From assembly GCF_900116555.1 (NCBI RefSeq), contig NZ_FPAT01000008.1, positions 170,055-234,054 on the forward strand: a DNA stretch of 64,000 bases, written 5' to 3'. Below are positions 54,698-63,841 of this stretch, piece by piece. This DNA comes from Actinopolyspora lacussalsi subsp. righensis (GTDB lineage Bacteria; Actinomycetota; Actinomycetes; Mycobacteriales; Pseudonocardiaceae). Under the pieces are notes generated by a model. The model saw nothing but the letters and a program-made list of their open reading frames with translations. It was not told the origin of the DNA and did not search any database. A program made the translations under genes and the position numbers. How positions within the stretch are numbered: the first letter of the stretch is position 1; each line of letters begins with the position of its first letter.

Positions 54698-56122
54698 GTG
54701 TTCAAGAATCCAGACGAGGTCCTACGCTTCATCTCCGACGAGGGCGTGAAGTTCGTCGATGTCCGGTTCTGCGACCTGCCGGGCGTCATGCAGCACTTCA
54801 CCGTTCCCGCTTCGGCGTTCGACCACGACACCTTCACCGAGGGGCTGGCCTTCGATGGTTCGTCGGTGCGTGGTTTCCAGTCGATCCACGAGTCGGACAT
54901 GCTGCTGCTGCCCGACCCGTACACGGCTCGTATCGACCCGTTCCGGATCGAGAAGACGCTGATCCTCAACTTCTTCGTGCACGACCCGTTCACGTTGGAG
55001 CCCTACAGCCGCGACCCGCGCAACATCGCCCGCAAGGCGGAGCAGTACCTGAACGAGTCCGGCATCGCCGACACGGCCTTCTTCGCCTCCGAGGCCGAGT
55101 TCTACATCTTCGACTCGGTGCGCTACTCCGAGGACGCGAACTCCTCGTTCCACGAGGTCGACTCGATCGAGGGCTGGTGGAACACCGGCCGCGCCGAGGA
55201 CGGCGGAAACCTGGGTTACAAGACCCGCTACAAGGGCGGTTACTTCCCGGTCTCGCCGTACGACCACTACGCCGACCTGCGCGACGAGATGAGCACCGAG
55301 CTCGCCAAGGCCGGGTTCGAGGTGGAGCGGGCCCACCACGAGGTGGGCACCGGCGGCCAGGCAGAGATCAACTACAAGTTCAACACGATGCTGCACGCCG
55401 CCGACGACCTGCAGCTGTTCAAGTACATCATCAAGAACACCGCTTGGCGGCACGGCAAGACCGTGACCTTCATGCCGAAGCCGCTGTTCGGTGACAACGG
55501 CTCCGGTATGCACTGCCACATGTCGCTGTGGCAGGGCGGCTCGCCGCTGTTCCACGACGAGTCCGGGTACGCGGGACTGTCGGACACGGCGCGGTACTAC
55601 ATCGGCGGCATCCTGCACCACGCCCCGAGCCTGCTGGCGCTGACCAATCCCACGGTGAACTCCTACCACCGCCTGGTGCCCGGCTTCGAGGCACCGGTGA
55701 ACCTGGTCTACTCGCAGCGGAACCGCTCGGCCTGCATGCGCATCCCGATCACCGGGACGAACCCGAAGGCCAAGCGCGTAGAGTTCCGCTGCCCCGACCC
55801 GTCCGGTAACCCCTACCTCGGCTTCGCCTCGATGCTGATGGCGGGCCTGGACGGCATCCGCAACAAGATCGAGCCCGCGGACCCGATCGACAAGGACCTC
55901 TACGAGCTGCCGCCGGAAGAGGCCAAGAACGTGCCGCAGGTTCCCTCCAGCCTCAGCGACGCGGTGGACAACCTCGAGTCCGACCACGAGTACCTGCTGG
56001 AAGGCGGCGTGTTCACCGAGGACCTGCTGGAGAACTTCATCTCGCTCAAGCGGGAGAACGAGATCGACCCGATCCGGCTGCGTCCGCACCCGCACGAGTT
56101 CGCGATGTACTTCGACGTGTGA
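54698..56122 (+). CDS. glnA: Glutamine synthetase type I
   Basis: A 474-residue dodecameric enzyme for ammonia assimilation. [29 protein letters not shown], the ATP motif [16 protein letters not shown] and NRSACMRIP are present. The adenylylation tyrosine is Tyr402 in [11 protein letters not shown], the site for GlnE encoded 2.7 kb away. GTG at 54698 is chosen because AAGGAG lies 9 nt upstream and [11 protein letters not shown] is the usual N-terminus. A perfect-palindrome terminator follows. Confidence 0.97.
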   Translation: MFKNPDEVLRFISDEGVKFVDVRFCDLPGVMQHFTVPASAFDHDTFTEGLAFDGSSVRGFQSIHESDMLLLPDPYTARIDPFRIEKTLILNFFVHDPFTLEPYSRDPRNIARKAEQYLNESGIADTAFFASEAEFYIFDSVRYSEDANSSFHEVDSIEGWWNTGRAEDGGNLGYKTRYKGGYFPVSPYDHYADLRDEMSTELAKAGFEVERAHHEVGTGGQAEINYKFNTMLHAADDLQLFKYIIKNTAWRHGKTVTFMPKPLFGDNGSGMHCHMSLWQGGSPLFHDESGYAGLSDTARYYIGGILHHAPSLLALTNPTVNSYHRLVPGFEAPVNLVYSQRNRSACMRIPITGTNPKAKRVEFRCPDPSGNPYLGFASMLMAGLDGIRNKIEPADPIDKDLYELPPEEAKNVPQVPSSLSDAVDNLESDHEYLLEGGVFTEDLLENFISLKRENEIDPIRLRPHPHEFAMYFDV

Positions 56123-56147
56123 TCGACCGACGCACCGCGTGACACGA

Positions 56148-56173
56148 GTGGGCCCCGCCGCGGCGGGGCCCAC
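56148..56173 (+). terminator. Terminator after glnA
   Basis: Perfect 26-bp palindrome GTGGGCCCCGCCG/CGGCGGGGCCCAC, 25 bp past the glnA stop, followed by TCTGTCGTG. Confidence 0.85.
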
Positions 56174-56237
56174 TCTGTCGTGTGCTGTTCCGCTCGCCGC
56201 CTGTTCGGCGCGGAAGTCGTATCAGGGAGGTAGCGGG

Positions 56238-56963
56238 CTAGCCGTTCCGGATGATTTCCGTGAGATCGGTGCCTGCTGTGAGAAGGGCGAGTGTGCGCTG
56301 CGCGATGACGTCGATTCTGGCTCGTAGTGCCGCGATCGGATCGTCGATCTCGTGGAGCTCTCGGATGTCGTGCATGGTTTTACGGATATCGGGGATCCGG
56401 TAACCCGCTGCGCGTAGCGCGGCGGTGATGCGAGCCTCTCGGATCGCGGACAAGGGATATCGGCGAACGCTGCGACTGGTCACGCGTTCCGGGGCCACCA
56501 ATCCGGCTTGTTCCCAGAACCGCAGCGTCGATGTGCGAACGCCGAGGGCCGTGGCCAGTTCCGAGATCGTCATGGTGTCCGCCGCACCGGTTTCGGAGTC
56601 GTACACGGCTTCGTCGCGTATCGACAGCAGCGCTCGTTGGGCTTCGAGGGCGTCCTCCCGCGCACGGACGAGCTTGCCGTGCAAAGAACTGATCAGCGCC
56701 ACCGCCTCGTCGATGGGAAGGGTTGGCACTCGCCGAAGAACATCTCTCGCCTCCACCGGGCCGATGGCGACGGCCAGGTTGCGGTAGGTGCGCAGCGCGA
56801 GCAGATGGACGCTGGAGAACTCACGGTATCCGTTCACGGTTCGAGGGACAGCCGGGATGACTCCCAGCCGTTCGAGATCACGGACCTGTTGGGGTGAGTA
56901 GCCCGCGGCCGCGGCAACGGCGGAGGTGTTGAGACTCCCCCGGTGTGCCCCCGAATCATTCAC
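56238..56963 (-). CDS. MerR-type regulator with two DNA-binding domains
   Basis: A 241-residue regulator with two winged-helix MerR domains. The first (about 12-75) reads NTSAVAAAAGYSPQQVRDLE and VNGYREFSSVHLLAL. The second (about 130-195) reads TISELATALGVRTSTLRFWE and RSVRRYPLSAIREARI. A helix (about 90-120) joins them. Most MerR proteins have one such domain and dimerise, so this chain may act alone on one operator. No effector Cys set is seen. It is divergent from the DUF6194 gene with only 44 bp between start codons and presumably controls it. Confidence 0.85.
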   Translation of the reverse strand: MNDSGAHRGSLNTSAVAAAAGYSPQQVRDLERLGVIPAVPRTVNGYREFSSVHLLALRTYRNLAVAIGPVEARDVLRRVPTLPIDEAVALISSLHGKLVRAREDALEAQRALLSIRDEAVYDSETGAADTMTISELATALGVRTSTLRFWEQAGLVAPERVTSRSVRRYPLSAIREARITAALRAAGYRIPDIRKTMHDIRELHEIDDPIAALRARIDVIAQRTLALLTAGTDLTEIIRNG

Positions 56964-57007
56964 AGCGGTCTAACCCTCCACAAGCACTTCAATGCCACGC
57001 TCGAACC

Positions 57008-57517
57008 ATGAGTATGCACCACATCCTCAGCGCGGTCCGCGAATTCGAAGGAATCCTCGAGCTCGCGCCCGGCGCGGGAAGCGAGTTTCCCGAGATCGCC
57101 TGGGGCGACCACTTCTTCTACTACTCACCGGACGGGCGAATCCCGCGGCACCACCAGCCGTTCGCCACGGTCGTCACGAAGGACTATCCCGGCGAGCCGT
57201 CGTCGAACCTGGGGGCAGCGGACCGATACCGCGTGAATGTCGATGTCGGCCGGTCGACATTCATCGAGCTCACCGGCGAAACCCCCCGCGACTTCGACTC
57301 GAGCGACAAGAAATCGCGGGAATTCGGTGAATCGGACGTGTTCATGCCCCATCCCGTGTACGGTGCTCGCGGCTGGGTGGCTGTCGTGAATCCGGCGGAA
57401 CGGACCGTGGCCACCCTGGTTGATCTCCTGCACGGCGCGTACGAAAAACAACGGCGCCACGTCGACCGCCGAACGCCCGAGACCGAGCACAATCACAGCA
57501 GCGGACCGGAGCAGTGA
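57008..57517 (+). CDS. DUF6194 family protein
   Basis: A 169-residue protein with the DUF6194 features EIAWGDHFFYYSPDG, FATVVTKDYPGEPSSNL and FMPHPVYGARGWVAVVNP, and a disordered charged tail (RRTPETEHNHSSGPEQ). The function is unknown; the fold may be related to MmcQ/YjbR-like small domains (guess). ATG at 57008 is used. MerR regulators are a common neighbour of DUF6194 genes, so the expression trigger is likely the effector of the double-MerR protein. The 248-bp gap downstream holds nothing recognised. Confidence 0.8.
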   Translation: MSMHHILSAVREFEGILELAPGAGSEFPEIAWGDHFFYYSPDGRIPRHHQPFATVVTKDYPGEPSSNLGAADRYRVNVDVGRSTFIELTGETPRDFDSSDKKSREFGESDVFMPHPVYGARGWVAVVNPAERTVATLVDLLHGAYEKQRRHVDRRTPETEHNHSSGPEQ

Positions 57518-57765
57518 GACACCGCGTGAGCCGCTGCCACGGGATCGGGGAACGGCTCGGCATCCGTGACGTCGAGCGCTGGTACTCGGCCTGCCGCTGA
57601 ACGCGTGCGGCAGGCGCCGAACAAGCACCGTCATCACCGGGTTCGGCCCAGCAACCCACCCACGGAGAACAACCGAGCGGCAGGATTCGTCCACGCCGGG
57701 CGCGGTGCGGGCCTCACGAGCACGGCACCGCGCCCGACGCACTCTCACGGGTGGGTGGCTTCGGT

Positions 57766-58701
57766 TCAGTCGACGGTGAGTACCAGCTTGCCCCGCACGT
57801 GGCCCTGCTCCAGCAGTTCGTGCGCCTGGGCCGCGTCGCGCAGCGGGAAGGTGCGCTGCACCTCTACCCGCAGCTGACCGCGATCGATCAGCTTGCTCAA
57901 CCAGGTCAGGTCCTCGGTGTCCGGTCGGACGAACACGTAGTGCCCGCCCTGCTGCAGCACGGTCTCGGGATCCTCCACCGAGGCGTGCCGCGAGCTGTCC
58001 CGCAGGATCTCCGGGGTTTCGCGCAGCGCGGTTCCACCGGCCATGTCGATCGCGGTGTCGACCTTGCCGTCACCACCGACGAGCTCGGCGACGCGCCCCT
58101 GCAACCCCGGGCCGTAGGTGACCGGCTCGGCTCCCAGCTCCCGTAGGAAATCATGATTGCGTTCCGAGGCGGTCCCGATCACCCGGGAGGCCCCCAGCGC
58201 GAACGCGATCTGTACCGCGAGGTGCCCGACACCGCCTGCCGCGGCGTGCACCAGCACGGAATCGTCGGTGCCGGTCTCCACCGCCTGCAGCATCTGCAGC
58301 GCGGTGAGTCCGGCCAGCGGTAGTCCCGCGGCCTGCGTGAAGTCCGCCGCGCCCGGTTTGTGGGCCAGGGTGCGCACCGGAGCGGCGACCAGCTCAGCAT
58401 AGGTGCCGTGCTGCACGTGGTCCTCGCGCACGTAGCCCACGACCTCGTCCCCGGGTTCGTACTCGGTCACGGCGGGCCCGACGGCACGGACCACGCCCGC
58501 GAGGTCCCAACCGGAGATCAACGGCGTGTGGTGCGGGAAGAGACCGCGCAGGTAACCACGGCGGATCTTCCAGTCCACCGGGTTCACCCCCGCCGCCCTG
58601 GTCTCGACGAGCACTCGGTCGGGACCCACCAGCGGATCGTCCAACTCCTGGTACGAAAGAACGTCGGGTTCGCCGAATTCGGTGAGCGCGATAGCCTTCA
58701 T
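57766..58701 (-). CDS. NADP-dependent quinone-reductase-like alcohol dehydrogenase
   Basis: A 311-residue medium-chain dehydrogenase/reductase without the structural zinc loop. TEFGEPDVLSYQELDDP is the N-terminal GroES-like part, AAGVNPVDWKIRRG is typical of quinone oxidoreductases, and AAAGGVGHLAVQIAFALGA binds NADP. It should reduce a quinone or enone. ATG at 58701 (MKAIALTEFG) is chosen because homologues start there. It lies between the MerR/DUF6194 pair and glnE and is not part of the conserved block. Confidence 0.9.
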   Translation of the reverse strand: MKAIALTEFGEPDVLSYQELDDPLVGPDRVLVETRAAGVNPVDWKIRRGYLRGLFPHHTPLISGWDLAGVVRAVGPAVTEYEPGDEVVGYVREDHVQHGTYAELVAAPVRTLAHKPGAADFTQAAGLPLAGLTALQMLQAVETGTDDSVLVHAAAGGVGHLAVQIAFALGASRVIGTASERNHDFLRELGAEPVTYGPGLQGRVAELVGGDGKVDTAIDMAGGTALRETPEILRDSSRHASVEDPETVLQQGGHYVFVRPDTEDLTWLSKLIDRGQLRVEVQRTFPLRDAAQAHELLEQGHVRGKLVLTVD

Positions 58702-58851
58702 GGTCCCTGCAACGACGTTTCGTCGCGATCTTATTCCGGCATTCGGAGCAGCGCGTCCGGCCCGCCGGCCGAGCTTTCCGACCGCCCGGTCGACGGTGAC
58801 GAGAACCGGTGGAGGTCGCACCTGCCGGGCTCCCGCCCCCGGAAACTCCGG

Positions 58852-61800
58852 TCAACTCAGCACGTCCTCGTAGAAGACCCGTTCGACCACGCTCCTGGCA
58901 CGCCGGGTCGCGCGCAGGTAGTCGTCCATCACCTGACCGGAGTCCGAGCCGCTCGGATAGCCCAACGCCGCGGCCACCGCGTTGAGCTCCCTGGAGTGCT
59001 TGGGAAGCTGATCACTTCCCTTGCCCCGCACCAGCATCACGGCGTTGCGCGCCCGCATGGCCAGCGTCCACGCGCTCTCCAGGGTCGCCGCGTCCTCTTC
59101 GGTCAGCAGTCCGGCACCGGCAGCGGCGCGCAACCCACCGATCGTCGAGGTCGTGCGCAGTTCGGGGAACTCGTGGGCGAAACGCAGCTGCAACAGCTGC
59201 AGCGTCCACTCCACATCGGCCAGTCCGCCGCGCCCCAGCTTGGTGTGGGTGGTCGGATCGGCACCGCGCGGCAACCGCTCGGCATCGACCCGTGCCTTGA
59301 TACGTCGAATCTCACGTACCCTGCCCGCGTCCGGTCCACCTTCCGGATAGCGGATCGGGTCCACGGCGGAGCGGAACCTCTCCCCCAGCTCGGCATCCCC
59401 CGCCACCGGACGCGCCCGCAACAACGCCTGGGCCTCCCAGATCTGGGCCCATCTCCGGTAGTAGTTCAGATAGGAGTCCAGCGTCCGGACCAGCGGCCCC
59501 GACCTCCCTTCCGGCCGTAGATCGGTGTCCACCTCCAACGGCGGGTCCTGACTCGGCTTGCCCAACAGCCTGCGCACCTGCTCGACCACAGCGGTCGCGA
59601 ACCGCACGGCGGTACTGTCGTCCGCCCCCTCGGCCGGCTCGCAGACGAACATCACGTCGGCGTCGGAACCGTAGCCGAGTTCGGCACCTCCCAGCCTGCC
59701 CATCCCGATCACGGCGATCCTGGCGGGCCGCGCGGCACCGTCGACCCCACCGTCGGGAGCCGACCACTCCGACCTGGCCGCCACGTCACGGACAGCGGCG
59801 TCCAACGTGGCCTGCAACACCGCCACCCACACCGTGGAGAGCGCGGCGAACACGTCGTGCGGCTGGATCACCCCGAGCAGATCTCCCGCCGCCACCCGCA
59901 GCAACTCGTGCCTGCGCAGCGAACGTGCCGCCGAGGCAGCCCGCTCCGGATCGCTGTGCCGCGCCACCGCGCTGCACAGCGAACCGGCCACCTCCGTCGG
60001 ATCCCGTTCGGACAGTTCCGCGGTGTCGGCCAACAGTCGCAGCACTTCGGGAGCGCGTACCAGCAACTCGGGAACCAGCTTCGAAGTGCCCAGCAGGAAG
60101 GCGAGCCGTTCGGCGACCACTGCCTCGTCCCGCAACAACCGCAGATACCACGGGGTGTCCGCGAGCGCCTCGGAAACGTTGCGGTACGCCAACAGCCCGC
60201 CGTCCGGATCGGGAGTTCGGCCCAGCAGGTCCAGCAGCACCGGCAGCAGGGTGCCCTGGATGCTCGCACGACGCGTCATCCCCGAGGTCAGCGCCGCGAT
60301 GTGGCGCAACGCCCCCTCCGGGGAGGTGTAGCCCAACGCTGCCAACCGGTCAACCGCTGCCCCGGTGGTCAGCCGCAACGCCTCGGTGGGCACCTTCGCG
60401 ACCGACTCCAGCAGCGGCCGGTAGAACAACTTCTCGTGCAACCTGCGCACCCGGTTGCCCTGTCTGCGGTACTCACCGAGCAGCACGTCGGCCGCCTCCT
60501 GGCTGCCCTGCGAACGCATCCCCAACGCGCGCGCCAGGTGGTGGAGCGTGGCCCGCTCCGTCGAAGGAGGGAACAGGTGGGTGCGTCGCAACCTGCGCAG
60601 CTGCAACCGGTGTTCCACGCCACGCAGAAAGGCGTAGGAATCGGCCATCGCACCGGCGTCGCTGCGGGCCACGTACCCACGTTCGCCCAACGAGCGAAGC
60701 GCCGTCATGGTGGAGCGAGACCGGATGTGCTCGTCCCCTCTGCCGTGCACCAGCTGCAACAGCTGCACCGCGAACTCCACGTCGCGCAGTCCGCCCCTGC
60801 CGAGCTTGAGTTCGCGATCGGTCTGCTCGGCGGGGACGTGCTGTTCGACACGTTGCCGCATGGAGCGCACGTCGGTGACGAAGTCCTCCCGTTCCGCGGC
60901 CGTCCAGATCAACGGCCGAACCGCCTCCGAGTAGCGCTCGCCCAGCTCGGTGTCGCCCGCCACCGGGCGCGCCTTGAGCAGCGCCTGGAACTCCCAGGTA
61001 CGGGCCCAGCGACGGTAGTAGCTCAGATGTCCTTCCAGCGTGCGCACCAGCGCCCCGGCCTTGCCCTCCGGCCGGAGGGCGGCATCCACGTCGAAGAAGG
61101 CGGCGCCCGCGACGCGCATGAGCGTGCTCGCCAGCCGTGTGGCCGGTGCGACGTCCTCCTCCGAGTCGGCCACGAACACGACGTCGACATCGCTGACGTA
61201 GTTCAGTTCCCTGCCGCCGCACTTGCCCATCGCGATCACCGAGAGACGCGGCGTGTGCTGCCCGGACAGCTCGGAGGCGGCCACCGCCCACGCCGCGCGC
61301 AACGCGGCGACCGCCGCGTCGGAGAGCCTGCCGGTGATCTCCTCGTACGAGGGAGCGGTGATGCTCGGATCGACGGATCCGGCCAGGTCGGCGGCGGCGA
61401 TCTCCAGCAGCAGGCCGCGATAGGCGGCACGAAGCGGGGTCACCGCGGTACTGCTGTCCACCGTGGCCACCGGAAGTTCCGGGATTCCGCCTCCCGGTGA
61501 GGAGGTGGTCATCGCGCCGACGCTGTACAACAGCTCGGCGCTGAATTCCCGGACACCGCGCTGCCGGATGTCGTCACCCGCCAGGCGACGCCAGTCGGCG
61601 GGGTGCGCGACCAGGTGGTCGGCCAGCGCGCTCGAGTAGCCGATAGTGGCGAGGAGCCTGGCTCGCAGTTCCGACTCGCTGGACAGCCGACGCTCGAGTT
61701 CCGTCCATTCCGCTTCGGACGACTCACGCAGCCGATCCACGGAGTGCAGGGCGAGATCGGGATCGGGCGTGCGGGAGAGGGTCTCCAGCACCGGTTCCGT

Positions 61801-61932
61801 CTCGGGCAACGGGCCGCTGTCCCCCCACCAGCCCGCCGCGCGGAGCTGGGCCTCGGCTCGTTCGACGTCGCTGAATCCGTACCGCGCGGGCGACGGCACC
61901 GCCCCGGAGCGCTGCCAGTTGGCTTGGGCCAT
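58852..61932 (-). CDS. glnE: Bifunctional glutamine synthetase adenylyltransferase/deadenylylase
   Basis: A 1026-residue enzyme that adds and removes AMP on GlnA. Two nucleotidyltransferase domains are seen: GKCGGRELNYVSDVDVVFVAD in the N-terminal half (deadenylylase-like) and GMGRLGGAELGYGSDADVMF in the C-terminal half (adenylylase), each followed by a helical GlnD-linked domain (RGGLRDVEF and RGGLADVEW). ATG at 61932 is 6 nt after TACGGT, leaderless; the frame is open much further up but that part overlaps the amidotransferase-like gene in another frame. Confidence 0.95.
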   Translation of the reverse strand: MAQANWQRSGAVPSPARYGFSDVERAEAQLRAAGWWGDSGPLPETEPVLETLSRTPDPDLALHSVDRLRESSEAEWTELERRLSSESELRARLLATIGYSSALADHLVAHPADWRRLAGDDIRQRGVREFSAELLYSVGAMTTSSPGGGIPELPVATVDSSTAVTPLRAAYRGLLLEIAAADLAGSVDPSITAPSYEEITGRLSDAAVAALRAAWAVAASELSGQHTPRLSVIAMGKCGGRELNYVSDVDVVFVADSEEDVAPATRLASTLMRVAGAAFFDVDAALRPEGKAGALVRTLEGHLSYYRRWARTWEFQALLKARPVAGDTELGERYSEAVRPLIWTAAEREDFVTDVRSMRQRVEQHVPAEQTDRELKLGRGGLRDVEFAVQLLQLVHGRGDEHIRSRSTMTALRSLGERGYVARSDAGAMADSYAFLRGVEHRLQLRRLRRTHLFPPSTERATLHHLARALGMRSQGSQEAADVLLGEYRRQGNRVRRLHEKLFYRPLLESVAKVPTEALRLTTGAAVDRLAALGYTSPEGALRHIAALTSGMTRRASIQGTLLPVLLDLLGRTPDPDGGLLAYRNVSEALADTPWYLRLLRDEAVVAERLAFLLGTSKLVPELLVRAPEVLRLLADTAELSERDPTEVAGSLCSAVARHSDPERAASAARSLRRHELLRVAAGDLLGVIQPHDVFAALSTVWVAVLQATLDAAVRDVAARSEWSAPDGGVDGAARPARIAVIGMGRLGGAELGYGSDADVMFVCEPAEGADDSTAVRFATAVVEQVRRLLGKPSQDPPLEVDTDLRPEGRSGPLVRTLDSYLNYYRRWAQIWEAQALLRARPVAGDAELGERFRSAVDPIRYPEGGPDAGRVREIRRIKARVDAERLPRGADPTTHTKLGRGGLADVEWTLQLLQLRFAHEFPELRTTSTIGGLRAAAGAGLLTEEDAATLESAWTLAMRARNAVMLVRGKGSDQLPKHSRELNAVAAALGYPSGSDSGQVMDDYLRATRRARSVVERVFYEDVLS

Positions 61933-61987
61933 GTCCGTACCGTAATCCGAAGCGACGGTCGGCGGGGATCCCGGTAGCGGACTTCGT

Positions 61988-62740
61988 TCAGGCCAGCGGC
62001 AGGGAACGCGTGGTGGTTCGTTCCTCCGGCGGCGTGGCGGCGAGCTCGTAGAACCGCCGCGCCACCGGCTGCCAGGTCTCCGCGAGATCGGCGTGGAATT
62101 CACGGAGATGCTCGGCGTCGAACTGGCCGCCGCGGGCCGCTGCCGCCAACTCCGGATCCGCTTCGGCCAGGCCACGTACCACTTCGGGGGTGGTCTCGAC
62201 GTGGAACTGGAAACCGTAGGCACGCGACCCGACTCGAAACGCCTGGTTCTCACCCTTGGGGGAGGCCGCCAGCAGCTGAGCGGTAGGGGGGAGGGTACTG
62301 ATCTCGTCCCGGTGAAACTGGAACACATCCGGGGTGAGCGGCAGCGGCCCGACGAGCACGTCCTCGGCCGCGGTGTCCCGCTTCGCCACCAGCAACGTCC
62401 CCGCTTCAGGGCCGTCGCGGCGGGTGGCGATCCGACCACCGGTCGCCATCGCCAGCAGCTGTGCCCCGAGGCCGAGCGCCAGCACCGGGATCCCGGCCGA
62501 CGTGGCGGTGCTGAGCAGTTTCCGCACCGAACTCAGCCAGGGATGTTCGAGATCGGCTCCGGCGTTCGTCTCACCACCGAGTACCACCAGCCCGGCGTAG
62601 TCCTCCGCCGTCTCCGGGAGTTCCTCCCGATGCGGATCGCGCACCTCCAGCTCGGCTCCGAGTTCGACGAACCAGTCCCCCAACATGCCGAGCGGGAGGT
62701 TTTCGGACGGTTGCACCACGAGAATCCGCACTCCGGTCAT
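61988..62740 (-). CDS. Class I glutamine-amidotransferase-like protein lacking the catalytic cysteine
   Basis: A 250-residue GATase1-fold protein. LVVLGGETNAGADLEHPWL is the oxyanion strand, and H180 and E182 (in FQFHVETTPEVV) are the other triad members. Where the family has G-I-C-L-G-A-Q, this protein reads A-L-G-L-G-A-Q, so Cys is replaced by Gly90 (codon GGC at 62471-62473 on the minus strand). Glutaminase activity is therefore unlikely unless another nucleophile is used. ATG at 62740 is 7 nt after TATCCT, leaderless; GTG at 62776 overlaps the GNAT stop. It is the gene just upstream of glnE. Confidence 0.88.
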   Translation of the reverse strand: MTGVRILVVQPSENLPLGMLGDWFVELGAELEVRDPHREELPETAEDYAGLVVLGGETNAGADLEHPWLSSVRKLLSTATSAGIPVLALGLGAQLLAMATGGRIATRRDGPEAGTLLVAKRDTAAEDVLVGPLPLTPDVFQFHRDEISTLPPTAQLLAASPKGENQAFRVGSRAYGFQFHVETTPEVVRGLAEADPELAAAARGGQFDAEHLREFHADLAETWQPVARRFYELAATPPEERTTTRSLPLA

Positions 62741-62772
62741 AGCTGCCAGGATACGAACGGGAGCGATCCGAG

Positions 62773-63618
62773 TCACAGCCGGTGCAGCACGATCTCGTCG
62801 GTGTCGTGCACCGGCCGGAAACCGATGCGCCGGTATACGGAGTTCGAAGTGGGATTGGCCAGGTCAGCGAACAGCACGACCCGCTCCGCGCCCGCCGCGA
62901 CGGCTCGCCGGGCAGCCGCCAACGTGACAGCCGCTCCGTATCCATTACGACGGAACCGCGCGGGGGTGTAGACGTGTCCGATCCGGGACATCCCGTACTT
63001 CGGCGTGCTGTGGAAGGCCATCGCCACCGGGTGGCCGCCGGCGGACCAGAGCACCGGAACCCGACCGCTGTCCAAGAAGGACCGCAGTTCCCGCTCCGAT
63101 GCGTCGGTACCGACTCCGACGTCCCCGGCATCACGGGCGTATTCCGCTCGCCAGTTCGCCAGCCAGGGAAGATCGGAGTGGAAGAAAGCACGTTCTTCAC
63201 CCACTACTTCGGTGGGGAATTCCGGGGTGTGCAATTCGTAGAGTCGCTGTCGTATCCGGAGTTCGCGGGTCGCTCCGGTAGCGCGACACCATTCAGCCAC
63301 CAACCGATCGACCTGTTCGGTGGGGCCGAGCAGGGCTCCGGGATCCGGATCGTGTTCGCACAGCGCGGCAACGAGTTCCGCGGCGTCCGCTTCGGGTAGT
63401 GCACCGACATGCGCGGGAAAAGGTGGCGTGCGGAGATAAGCACCCAGCACGGTTCGTTCCTCGTGCAGGGTGAGTAGTACGGGAGCGGGGCCGGCTTCGT
63501 AACTGCGTGCCGCGGCCAGAACCGTCACGGGAATGGTGTGTCGTACGGGATCAGCCCGGTAGAGCCGCTCGGCGGTTTCCCGGAAGGAAGCGAACGAGTC
63601 GTGGCGTTCGACGTGCAT
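62773..63618 (-). CDS. GNAT-family N-acetyltransferase
   Basis: A 281-residue protein with a divergent N-terminal half and a C-terminal GNAT domain (about 170-281). YTPARFRRNGYGAAVTLAAAR is the acetyl-CoA loop, and ANPTSNSVYRRIGFRPVHD the closing motif. The substrate is unknown. ATG at 63618 is chosen because homologues with MHVERHDSF-like starts are this length; no Shine-Dalgarno is seen. Its stop overlaps a GTG of the amidotransferase-like gene. It lies downstream of the rrn operon on the same strand. Confidence 0.85.
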   Translation of the reverse strand: MHVERHDSFASFRETAERLYRADPVRHTIPVTVLAAARSYEAGPAPVLLTLHEERTVLGAYLRTPPFPAHVGALPEADAAELVAALCEHDPDPGALLGPTEQVDRLVAEWCRATGATRELRIRQRLYELHTPEFPTEVVGEERAFFHSDLPWLANWRAEYARDAGDVGVGTDASERELRSFLDSGRVPVLWSAGGHPVAMAFHSTPKYGMSRIGHVYTPARFRRNGYGAAVTLAAARRAVAAGAERVVLFADLANPTSNSVYRRIGFRPVHDTDEIVLHRL

Positions 63619-63680
63619 ACCGGCATGATCGTCGGTATCCGGTCCCCGGGCAATCGGGTTTTTCGGGGCTGGGTATGAGT

Positions 63681-63708
63681 CCGGCCCCACCCTGGTGGGT
63701 GGGGCCGG
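63681..63708 (-). terminator. Terminator after 5S rRNA
   Basis: An 11-bp stem CCGGCCCCACC with GGTGGGGCCGG and a 6-nt loop, about 14 bp past the 5S 3' end on the minus strand. It closes the rrn operon. Confidence 0.8.
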
Positions 63709-63722
63709 TCTCGGGGGGTTGG

Positions 63723-63841
63723 GTCGGCGGTGTCCGTGTCTCCCACACCCGTGGGGGTGCAGTACCTGGGGCGCTGGAGGGCTTAGCTGCCGGGTTCGGG
63801 ATGGATACCGGGCGTGTCTCCTCCGCTGTGGCCACCGACCC
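63723..63841 (-). rRNA. rrf: 5S ribosomal RNA
   Basis: A minus-strand sequence of about 119 nt with the standard actinobacterial 5S blocks: GGTCGGTGGCCACAGCGGAG, ACGCCCGGTATCCATCCCGA, ACCCGGCAGCTAAGCCCTCC, AGCGCCCCAGGTACTGCACC and GTGTGGGAGACACGGACACC. Ends are set by pairing GGGTCGGTGG with CCACCGACCC-like termini and are good to a few bases. Confidence 0.93.

Noticed and set aside
61933..62439. Upstream extension of glnE to 1195 residues
   Set aside because: It overlaps the amidotransferase-like gene in another frame and has no GlnE similarity; a leaderless promoter fits the start at 61932.
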